From: Corallium rubrum
Lineage: Eukaryota; Cnidaria; Anthozoa; Scleralcyonacea; Coralliidae
Direction of reading: 5' to 3'
Assembly: GCA_964035015.1 (NCBI GenBank)
Contig: OZ036007.1
Span: 11,802,211-11,866,210 of the forward strand
Length of the DNA stretch: 64,000 nt
The notes under the pieces were generated by a model. The model saw nothing but the letters and a program-made list of their open reading frames with translations. It was not told the origin of the DNA and searched no databases. Below are positions 56,901 through 64,000 of the stretch, piece by piece (the stretch's first letter is position 1; each line of letters begins with the position of its first letter). Made by a program: the position numbers and the translations under genes.

Positions 56901-57845
56901 CAAAGCCTACACCAGATTCACGCTTTACAGATGGCGGTTTCCCTTGCCAGTAGAAGGAGTAGCCACCGGCCTTCTCAGTAAGAGTCCCAAAGTCAGGGAT
57001 TCTGGTTTCGCTGAGGGCTGCATAATCGATGTTGTATCTTTGCAATTCGCGAGCTACTAGCGCGGTACTTCTTTCAGGGCGAACATTTCCTGGATTGTCA
57101 TTGAGTGTTCTCACGTTCCAGGCCGCGAGTTTGAGTTTCTTTCCATGATTTCGACCGCATGAGTTGAGTATCCCTCAGCCGCGGTAAGCTGAGCAGATGA
57201 CGTGAGAGAGCGTTGTACCCAACCTTTTCTAGGGGCTTCCCCGGATTGAGGGAGGATGCGCATCCCTAAATAGGGCACCCTCGTCGCTTGGAGAAAATAC
57301 CGAAGGATTTTATCTCTCATTCTTTCCAGCGATTGTTGTAACCAAGCCGCCAGCAATCAGACTATGCACTAGAGGCTTCCAGCGTACCAAGCCTGCCCCC
57401 GTCGTGAGTCATCCATATTGATGGACTTTTAAAACAAAGACTGCATACACAGTGAAAAAGACATGATCGTGTACTTCATGCCTGTGAGACTTGGCTTCAA
57501 GGCTCCAAAACCAGTGGCACGAAAAGAACGCGACGACTGTGAAGCGATGAGGTTGCAGGGAGAGGCCGTCGACACAGTACTCCGTGAGCGTCCTTGGGAG
57601 ACGTTTTTCCCGTTACGTCGTTCATCCATAGATGAGTCTGGATGGCCGGCCTGGTGCTCGTACTGAGCGGACCGCCCTTTGATAGATTTTGTTTTTAATT
57701 CTACTGGGACACCAGAAGCCCCCCTCACCAGGAAATCTGGTGGGGTTGCCTGTTTAGTCGCCGACGGCTCGACCATTGACAGGTGGTACTGGATTACAAT
57801 GATTACCAGTAGCAGGCGAGCCTGACCAAGCCTGACCTGACTGAA
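53960..57845 (-). mobile_element. RTE-like LINE, near full length, inserted in the DIRS fossil
   Basis: Minus-strand element with a 5' region (57,115-57,845), one long ORF (54,007-57,114) and a short 3' end with CATCGTCGCATCGACGGGCA. Its two edges meet DIRS-like sequence. I could not define a target duplication. The intact ORF suggests recent activity. Confidence 0.75.
54007..57114 (-). CDS. LINE ORF: AP endonuclease, reverse transcriptase, C-terminal zinc finger
   Basis: 1,035 residues without interruption. The endonuclease at about 1-250 shows LSETRIPD, GDFNARVG and WTDHRLLL. The RT at about 490-790 shows NYRGISLLAVAGK, FRRGRGTTDMIFA, FVDFTKAFD, GVKQGCILAPTLF and the catalytic FQYADDCAL. 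Then FTYLGSTVTSD and the WAGHLARM...VGRPMLRWKD tail common to this LINE group. It ends with a Cys/His finger (CHYCDRTCASRIGLLSHERAC). The endonuclease actually begins upstream of the first Met (LKLAAWNVRTL), so initiation is non-AUG or coupled to the overlapping upstream frame (57,111-57,356). Clade assignment (RTE/Proto2-like) is tentative. Confidence 0.9.
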   Translation of the reverse strand: MRTLNDNPGNVRPERSTALVARELQRYNIDYAALSETRIPDFGTLTEKAGGYSFYWQGKPPSVKRESGVGFAIKTSIKLSELPIGHSNRIMTLRLSLCKLRFLHLISVYAPTMQHSDAIKEAFYEDLSNIIRAIPEGDKCIILGDFNARVGRDSTTWPSVLGSHGVGNANSNGHLLLSFCAENKLAITNSYFQLPNKLKTTWKHARSGHWHLIDFIITKARDIADFCITRVMRGADCWTDHRLLLSKVLLKIRKPANRNTKCQKVPKKFCLSKLKSDVIVAELQDHIADQLQENENSDWNALKTALLNNAETVLGHQKHRSKDWFDDNDEEIAVLLQERNSASGVRLKEVKQNIKNKLREMKDNWWKERAEETQQFADNGNTKGLFQSLKAVFGPRKSTSVPLLSSDGTKLLISPEDIKERWTEHFTQLLSETSTYDESVINNLPQRPVVDSLADVPTIEEAQKAIGQIKCNKSAGPDGIPPELFVYGGPVVVKHLHEIIVKIWTEEEIPPDLRDANIITIFKKNDRHNVSNYRGISLLAVAGKVIALIMLNRMREPIAESVLPESQCGFRRGRGTTDMIFALRQLMEKSREQNQQLYMTFVDFTKAFDLVNREALWVIVGKMGCPQKFINILRCLHDDMCVRIAVDGDLTRDIPYRNGVKQGCILAPTLFSLFAASLFMHAFSGDDIEGIYLRFRTDGSLFNLRRLQSHSKCSTILLREFQYADDCALVASSENCMQRIMSKFAAATESFGVTINTKKTEVMALVHSPITTPITVAGTPLAIVESFTYLGSTVTSDCKLDKELDNRIQCASTSFGRLYKRLWSSHDISTRTKISVYNAVILSALLYGAETWTLYRRHLTRLRCLQQRHLRAILRISYHQRVTNDDVLTRADTLDIETTLRKMQMRWAGHLARMSDDRIPKQLLLGELIHGKRAVGRPMLRWKDSLKDTFKQCSIPVNTWQDTALERCAWRNTIHDGLMYFDRTRRTNNALKRSRRHAAREKGTVGISCNYRCHYCDRTCASRIGLLSHERACNR

Positions 57846-57869
57846 ATCCTGACTGAGAACTATGGGCAT
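57111..57869 (-). other. 5' region of the RTE-like LINE with overlapping small frames
   Basis: Two minus frames (57,429-57,869; 57,111-57,356) cover the 5' region. The second overlaps the main ORF by four bases. Neither has a domain I recognise; they may be leader frames or a minimal ORF1. Confidence 0.45.
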
Positions 57870-59214
57870 TTTCGCTCACCTTTACGCGCTGACACTTTTA
57901 CTAACAATGTCGTCGTTTACATCAAAAGATAATATACCTTGGGTGTTCTTTTTTATCTGCAGCACCTCCCCGCCATGGCCAAGCTTTTCCTTCCCTCTGT
58001 GGGATGTCCCGCCTGTCACCACGCCAATGACATTGACTTTCGCTTTTGTCAACGCTGTGGATATGAGGAAATCCGTTGTTCCTCATTCCTCACCGTCTAT
58101 GGATCCCAAAGAATTGCATGACATTGACATTGACACTCGGCTTCGCCACCTTACCTTATTCTTACAGGCCACGAGTTACTCGAAGCAAAAAGACTCGCTT
58201 AAAAAAGAGCTAGGACATTTTCTGGACACTCTCCCTGGTTCCCCGAATTTATTTATTGCTACTCCTCGAGATATTTGCAGGTTTATTGTCTTTAAAGATC
58301 GTCATGGCAAGACACAAGTTCATAAGAACGGATGTTCCTTTTTGGGCAGGAAGGGAGTGCATGAATATGGTTGCCCTTTGAGGCTTTCTCACAAAACCGT
58401 TGACTCGTATATCGGCAAACTCAGATCTATTTTCCATACCCTGGGTCGAGATGGAGAATGGGACCAGAGGCTCGGCCTGGGCAATCCCGCAGCAGACCAT
58501 TCGGTGAGAGATTACCTTCGCATCTTCACAATGGAACAATTACAAGCTCGTGTCCAACCGAAGCAGGCAAGCCCCTTTTTTATTGATAAACTTGATAGAC
58601 TTGTCTGTTATATTAAAGAGCACATGAAATCCCCTAACATTACCCCATCCCAACGCTTTATCTTGGCACGGGATCAGGCTTATTTCAAAGCAGTATTTTT
58701 CAGTGGGGATAGACCGGGTGATATGGGCCAAGTTAAAACTCCGGAGATTCTCAGGTTTCCTCATAATGACGGATTTCTGTTTAACCATATCTGGGGCAAG
58801 ACGCTTCGCGACGGGAGCTCTAATATTTTTGGCATCAAGCGCAACCCGCAGACTAGTATCTGCCCGGTTTGTGGAATCGAGCAATACATGGCGATCGCTG
58901 AGCAAATGAAGGTAAATTTGAAGAATGGATATCTCTTCAGGCTAACCAACCCCCAAGGTGCAATCGTGAATGCACCCTTTACTTCATCGGCTGCCGAAGC
59001 TCGACTTAAGACGTATCTCAAGGAAATGGGTGAAGACACTGGAGAAACTCTACACGGTTTTCGTTCGGGGTGTGCGATCACTCTCGCTTTTTCTGGAGTG
59101 GAGCTGTCGGAAGTGATGGATCATGTCGGTTGGACTCAGAGACATACGGCCTTGTGTTACAATACCTCCAGTTGGCTAAAGTTCTTAACCCTGCAGGAGC
59201 GTCAGCCCGCCTAG
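57862..59214 (+). CDS. Tyrosine recombinase region of the DIRS fossil
   Basis: C-terminal catalytic signature of phage-type tyrosine recombinases as used by DIRS elements: FFSGDRPGDMGQ (first Arg), LHGFRSGCAITLA (HxxR) and VGWTQRHTALCY (Trp/His and the Tyr). The N-terminal side includes a SAM-like helical core domain. A zinc-ribbon-like CPAC...CQRC stretch lies near the beginning of the region. Fossil element. Confidence 0.8.
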   Translation: MGIFAHLYALTLLLTMSSFTSKDNIPWVFFFICSTSPPWPSFSFPLWDVPPVTTPMTLTFAFVNAVDMRKSVVPHSSPSMDPKELHDIDIDTRLRHLTLFLQATSYSKQKDSLKKELGHFLDTLPGSPNLFIATPRDICRFIVFKDRHGKTQVHKNGCSFLGRKGVHEYGCPLRLSHKTVDSYIGKLRSIFHTLGRDGEWDQRLGLGNPAADHSVRDYLRIFTMEQLQARVQPKQASPFFIDKLDRLVCYIKEHMKSPNITPSQRFILARDQAYFKAVFFSGDRPGDMGQVKTPEILRFPHNDGFLFNHIWGKTLRDGSSNIFGIKRNPQTSICPVCGIEQYMAIAEQMKVNLKNGYLFRLTNPQGAIVNAPFTSSAAEARLKTYLKEMGEDTGETLHGFRSGCAITLAFSGVELSEVMDHVGWTQRHTALCYNTSSWLKFLTLQERQPA

Positions 59215-60077
59215 CTCAAGGTAGATTTATCAACCGTCTCGCAGGAATGAGACAATGCCAATGAATTGAGACAGTTTGTCTCCGCCTTCCCAAGCCTGCC
59301 TTCACCCAAGCGTCCACACGAGCATTAATCTTATTTGTATACTGTAGTGTTTCTAATAAATGAACATCTAAAACAACATCATTTATTGCATTTTGGATGT
59401 GTGATCTGGGGATTCACATTTGGGGCTGGGTTTAAGGGTTGACAGTTGGGTAGTTAAGGTTTGGGTATATAGTTTGGGGGTTATGTTTGGGGTTAGTGAG
59501 TGTTTTTTGGATAAAGGTTGTATCGTTTGGGGTGTCTTATCGCTATACTTATTAATTAATTAAGGTAAACAAGTGCTGAGCGTCGAGATCAATGCTCCCA
59601 TACTTAAACAATGAGTGCAAGTGAGGGTATTGTGGAATAGGATACTATTTACAATGCTCAGAACAAAGCGCGAATACAAAATACCACTAATTGTTGTACA
59701 TAACATGATTTAATGGAGCATGTAGGCCCTAGGGAGACGGGATGGCTATAAATAATGTGATTCTTGCTGCACTCACCACTTCAAATTTGATCAAGCGCCT
59801 GGGGGAGATGGGGGAACGGAACGCCCACCCTACCCGATTCGTGGAAAATTCGTGGGGTTCCGTTTAACAGGTTCCCACCTGTTCCTGAGCGCTCGATCAA
59901 TGCTCCCATACTTAAACAATGAGTGCAAGTGAGAGTATTGTGGAATAGGATACTATTTGGAAAACCCATCCCAGACGGTCGCCAACGATCGGGGATTCTT
60001 ACGACTAGTTACGACTTGTGTGAACACAAACCACTCGTCTGGGACGATCGGGGGACAGGAAAAATACCCGATTCTTA
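59215..60077. other. DIRS 3' flank and repeat pieces
   Basis: AATAAATG polyadenylation-like signal at about 59,356 and TTTGGGG-rich repeats at 59,400-59,545. Two copies of AATGCTCCCATACTTAAACA lie at 59,591 and 59,898, with the 46,885 repeat between. Confidence 0.55.
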
Positions 60078-60826
60078 AGCCTGATTTTCATATATCGTAA
60101 TTCATCGCCCGATACAGCTTTGCGATGAATTGCGATGAAATAGGATTATGAAAACCGACAATCGCGGACAATCCCCGATTAACGGCGATCACCGCAAGAA
60201 CCAAAAAAATTTGTTTCCCCCGATGATCGCCGACTGTCGCCGATGAATAAAAGCCTGCTTTTCATATGTCGCCGATCGTCGGCGATTTGTGATTTAGATG
60301 GATGTTAAAACGGGAAGTGCAGCAGCATGTTAAGTAATAAAGAACAATGCAGAAAAGCAGTGCTTTTATTCTCTTACTTAACATGCATCTAAATCATGGG
60401 TCGGCGACCATCGGCGACATATGAGAACCAGGCTTAAGACAAGCAAAACAAATGAAAACCGAAATCCGATGAAATAAGACAAATTAGGACCCAGTCTCTG
60501 GAAGAAAACCAAGCACTTCAAACATGCATGAAATAATTGCCATGATTCTTCGGTTCTTCCCTTGTCTCAAATATTTTTCGCACCCAGAAACTCTTCTTTC
60601 TATATTTCTTACACAGTACCAGCGCTATGACGAGTGAAAGCTTCGTATAGAGTAATAATCTTTTGTTTAGGGGGCGCCCATTTTGACAAAAAAATATTAT
60701 TTTCCCGCATTGATCGGTTATCGACGGCGACTGTCTAGGATGATCGGCGATGATCCCAGACAATCCCCGATCGATCGTCGCAAATGTGAGCATCGGCGAT
60801 GAAATGCGACAAATGAAAATCAGGCT
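60078..60826. mobile_element. PIF/Harbinger-type MITE with TTA duplication, nested twin inside
   Basis: Ends AGCCTGATTTTCAT and ATGAAAATCAGGCT, flanked by TTA. A related smaller unit (AGCCTGCTTTTCATATGTCG...CGACATATGAGAACCAGGCT) is nested at about 60,251-60,435. GATCGGCGA/TCGCCGATC repeats. Confidence 0.8.
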
Positions 60827-60944
60827 TTACGACAGATGAGAACTAGGGTTTAGGTCACTCTAAACATTGAGCCACTCTAATGTACTTGACAATGTGTCAC
60901 ACGTCAAAAGTACTGTAAACAATCTCGGTTTGCTATTTGAGTTC

Positions 60945-61005
60945 TTGTGGCTCATTGGTTAGACCATTTGGCTAGAGGTTGTGGGTTCGAGTCTTTAACA
61001 TCTAT
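60945..61005 (+). repeat. tRNA-derived SINE fragment
   Basis: TGTGGCTCATTGGTTAGACC (A box) and GGTTGTGGGTTCGAGTC (B box). Confidence 0.65.
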
Positions 61006-61011
61006 CAATTT

Positions 61012-61260
61012 ATTATTGAGTCGGTTTTCTTTGTTCTTCTGAGGGCTTTATATCGCATAAAGCCCTTGAATAATAATTAGATACGAAATGAAGAAAAAAA
61101 TAAGGAAAATCTTTGTCCAAGGTGGAAAAAATAGACAAAACTTTGTTGTTGGAAAACCTCCTCAATAATAAATTAAGTCAGATAAATCCCTCGAACGTCG
61201 GGATGTATGCGATATAAAGCCCTCGGACGCTGCGTCCTCGGGTCTTTATATATTACATAA
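61012..61260. repeat. GAGTCGGTTTTCTTTGTTC repeat, another copy
   Basis: Same order of blocks as 44,545-44,770, with an extra GCGTCC hairpin at the end as in 45,360-45,410. Confidence 0.75.
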
Positions 61261-61467
61261 CAAAAGCTTGCAGTCCCGCTCGTTTACCAAACAGTACATA
61301 TCGTTTACATGTGACGTCCTCAACCTTCTAAAATCTAACTTATAAACCTACAGAACCCAGTCATATTACATGTTATGCAGGTCGTTGTTGTAAGTTGTCG
61401 AAATTTTAGGTTGATACAACTATGCTAACTCAAGCCGCTGTTACACGATGCAACGACTTGTGAAACC

Positions 61468-62010
61468 TGTGTCGCTTTCCATTGCGAGATAGGTTTCAAG
61501 AGAGATTGTAACCGTTGTAACACCCCCTTATTTTATGAATTTGTGTCGCCTTCCATTGCGAGACAGGTTTCAAGAGAGATTGTAACCGTTGTAACACTCC
61601 CTTATTTTATGAATTTGTGTCGCTTTCCATTGCGAGATAGGTTTCAAGAGAGATTGTAACCGTTGTAACACCCCCTTATTTTATGAATTTGTGTCGCCTT
61701 CCATTGCGAGACAGGTTTCAAGAGAGATTGTAACCGTTGTAACACCCCCTTATTTTATGAATTTGTGTCGCCTTCCATTGCGAGACAGGTTTCAAGAGAG
61801 ATTGTAACCGTTGTAACACTCCTTATTTTATGAATTTGTGTCGCTTTCCATTGCGAGATAGGTTTCAAGAGATATTGTAACCGTTGTAACACTCCCTTAT
61901 TTTATGAATTTGTGTCGCCTTCCATTGCGAGACAGGTTTTAAGAGAGATTGTAACCGTTGTAACACTCCCTTATTTTATGAATTTGTGTCACTTTCCATT
62001 GCGTTGCCCG
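61468..62010. repeat. 74-bp minisatellite, about 7 copies
   Basis: TGTGTCGC(C/T)TTCCATTGCG starts at 61,468, 61,542, 61,616, 61,690 and 61,764, and then with a 1-bp slip. Two unit subtypes (CCTTCC/GAGACAGG and CTTTCC/GAGATAGG) alternate. Confidence 0.95.
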
Positions 62011-62277
62011 AAGTTGAAGTGCATCCTACTTTGGTGAAACCTGTCTCGCAATGCTATAAGCGGCACATATTCATAAAGAAGTTAAGAGGGTGTTTAAAGC
62101 GTTGCACTGTTTCACCAAACATTGCATTGTGTTAATGCTGCCGTCAGCATAGTTTCCAAAGTCGTGGGAAGCTATTTCTTTCGCACAATTCGACGGCTTT
62201 TTTCCAGTCATCTTAGAAAGTGACTTGCAGTTTGCTGCGAGTTTATAGAACTCGAAGCGGAAAAAAACAAGCGCCCT

Positions 62278-62480
62278 CAGTGGCGTAGGAAGCAAGTTGA
62301 TCTTGGAGGGGCACAGTTTCAAAAGGGCACTTTGTTCAGGGGGTAGGACTTCAAAAGGACACTTGAAACACAAGTTTTATCATAAATAAAAGGGCACTTT
62401 TTTGTTGCAAAAAGGCCACTTCATGACAAAGTTGGGGGGGGGGGGGGGGGGGAGCACATGCCCCGGTTCCTACGCACCTG
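62278..62480. mobile_element. hAT-type MITE with 8-bp duplication
   Basis: Ends CAGTGGCGTAGGAA and TTCCTACGCACCTG, flanked by AGCGCCCT (62,270-62,277; 62,481-62,488). Contains a G-run at 62,434-62,452. Confidence 0.85.
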
Positions 62481-62489
62481 AGCGCCCTA

Positions 62490-63070
62490 CTCACAGCTAC
62501 AATCATAGAATAATTAATTGCGACATTTTCCGTCTGAGCGCAATTTCTGACGGCATCGTAAACTCTTTAAAAAAAATCTGTCGCCTGCTCCAAACCACCA
62601 TCACAGGTCTTCCTCTACCCCCACAAGTCTACCCTTCCCCCGCACCTCATTCCATGTTTGTGAACCAAGGTTAGGAGGATAACTTAACTGTGCAAAATGC
62701 ATCTGCTTAGAAGTGACATTGTTGCAAGTTGTCCCAGTGTAATTATTCCATGATTGTAGCGAATTTCTGCGATTGCTAGAAAGGAGACTTAAGCTTTAAA
62801 AGTGATGTGTAAGCCATTTTGAATGTATAGATCTACCAACATGCATAGCATCCCCATTTTAATAATTAGTTTTATAGTTTTATATAGTTCAGTTAGTTTT
62901 ATACAGTTCAGCCACCGATTGCTCTTAAACGTTAGCTTTCGGTGTACATTATGTTTGTCGGCTGTATGCGCAACATAGAAAATATTATACTAAACTACGC
63001 TAGGAAGATTAGAAAGCCGGGAGATCAGTGAAAACTATTTGTAGACTACAACGTTCTATACATGCAACGG
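62490..63070. other. No gene recognised
   Basis: AT-rich with an imperfect TTTTATA(T/C)AGTTCAG repeat at 62,870-62,910. Confidence 0.4.
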
Positions 63071-63072
63071 TT

Positions 63073-63955
63073 GCAACCTCGTACCCAGGGCATTTTGCCT
63101 CCACGTTGGGAGGTCGGCGAAAATGGCCCTGGCATCGGCTGGTCGATTCTATAATCTAATTGGCTGGTTTAAGAACTGATGAAAATTTGAATTGCAATTG
63201 ATCCACTCTGCAAAGTTTACACGATAACTTTGGTTAAAGTTAAGAACAACAATAGATATATGTTTGTTCATGGCATTTCTCATTTATTATTTATGTATGC
63301 GTATTATACAAAAGCGAAACACAAAAGCCCTGTTTACACGGCCAAAATTTAAGTACGCTTAACTTAAGCATGCTTAAAATGCACCACCTTGGTGCGTTTA
63401 CAGGGTCTTTTAATAATCCCTTACTAAAACACGTACACCATTATTTAACATGGCGGACGAGCTATATTTTTGGTTTTGGAAGCTTCGTATGGGTAGCGTG
63501 CGTCAAAGCACAACGGAAGACATCGCCGGTACACGAGAAAGAGTAATAGCTAAAAGAAACAAAGGAACAAAGAATAGCGAGATGGAATCTTCTACAGCGA
63601 GGCAAAAAAATGTATTTTATCGTATTAATAACACCGTATTAATAGCAAGCGTTTTTCAATCCCGTTGCGTTTACACGGCCAAGTTAAGCGCGATTAACTG
63701 ATCGTGGTCAGTTTAATCCACCTCCTTGAGATGGTGCAAACTGATCGCGATTAATTTACGCCGATCCGTTTAAGCCCGCTTATAAGGTCAGATGTGGCTC
63801 AGATCCCGCTTAAATTTTGGCCGTGTAAACAGGGCTAAAGATCGCATAAATGTTCTTGCCATAACACCCCAAAATTCTAGGTGTCACGTGACCAGCCAAT
63901 GCCATTTTCTCCGACCTCCCGACGTAGAGACAAAATACCCTGCGTACGAGGTTGC
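63073..63955. mobile_element. MITE-like element with inverted ends, nested MITE inside
   Basis: GCAACCTCGTACCCAGGGCA, GGGAGGTCGGCGAAAATGG and GGCATCGGCTGGTC at the left are inverted at the right. A related piece is at 24,640-24,720. Target duplication not clear. Confidence 0.7.
63327..63835. mobile_element. Nested MITE (GCCCTGTTTACACGGCC)
   Basis: Inverted ends GCCCTGTTTACACGGCCAAA...TTTGGCCGTGTAAACAGGGC. Harbinger-like 3-bp flanks are possible (AAA/AAA if one more base pair is included). The 63,450-63,701 plus frame (MADELYFWFWKLRMG) is unrecognised and runs into the subterminal repeats. Confidence 0.75.
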
Positions 63956-64000
63956 CAACATGCATATTTATGATCTGAACAGTCCAATCTGTAGTAAAAA

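Larger units (their letters stand above)
50440..59400 (+). mobile_element. DIRS-type (tyrosine-recombinase) retroelement, fossil with two LINE insertions
   Basis: Parts in DIRS order: a gag-like frame with a zinc knuckle (50,573-51,040), reverse transcriptase/RNase H (51,523 to about 53,310) and a tyrosine recombinase (57,862-59,214). A LINE tail (53,312-53,670) and a near full-length minus-strand LINE (about 53,960-57,845) are inserted between them, so the element is broken. Outer edges are approximate; I could not confirm the terminal repeats. Long open stretches suggest it is not ancient. Confidence 0.8.

Noticed and set aside
61468-62010. CRISPR-like array
   Set aside because: Units are contiguous 74-bp repeats without unique spacers, in a eukaryotic context; likewise the 117-bp satellite.
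63450-63701. 83-residue frame starting MADELYFWF as a gene
   Set aside because: Lies wholly inside a MITE and ends in its subterminal repeat; no family recognised.

Overview
The window reads as an AT-rich, intron-rich, repeat-dense metazoan genome, most likely an anthozoan cnidarian and probably a stony coral. This is inferred from the character of the lipoxygenase gene, a DIRS-type element, an RTE-like LINE, 5S-derived SINEs, and numerous PIF/Harbinger, hAT, MULE and mariner-type MITEs and foldback elements. No operons, prokaryotic signals or CRISPR arrays are present.

Only one host gene is clearly visible: a lipoxygenase on the minus strand, from 30,765 down to its stop codon at 10,083. 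Eight exons with good splice sites and compatible phases can be recognised (30,380-30,765; 26,078-26,234; 25,006-25,094; 24,291-24,498; 21,557-21,918; 16,524-16,626; 13,892-14,107; 10,083-10,316). The first (signal peptide/start) exon and one internal exon of about 35 codons were not found. Two of the five usual iron ligands are changed: the first His of the helix pair is Ser and the C-terminal Ile is Thr. The introns are filled with repeats.

Layout: 1-8,065 and about 14,392-19,861 are two copies of one duplicated segment, each carrying the same 103-bp lipoxygenase exon. 10,345-13,260 holds a triplicated 277-bp tRNA-like SINE, a pogo/Tigger-type DNA transposon and hairpin repeats. 19,900-30,300 is lipoxygenase introns with foldbacks, two 5S-derived SINEs and microsatellites. 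30,808-33,686 is a 2.9-kb virus-like element with inverted termini, an 8-bp target duplication and two small genes resembling Polinton/adintovirus accessory proteins; it sits 42 bp from a lipoxygenase splice acceptor. 33,733-46,160 is a MITE field (Harbinger-type, a MULE foldback, palindromes). 47,527-49,860 is a 117-bp satellite split by a hAT MITE and an 809-bp palindrome. About 50,440-59,400 is a fossil DIRS-type (tyrosine-recombinase) retroelement with a short LINE tail and a near full-length RTE-like LINE inserted in it. 59,400-64,000 is MITEs and a 74-bp minisatellite.

Recurrent hairpins at about 12.5, 19.3-19.6, 31.4 and 40.6 kb match the hammerhead-ribozyme core known from Penelope-like elements; the copies at 19.3-19.6 kb have a 6-bp stem I and a GUC cleavage site.
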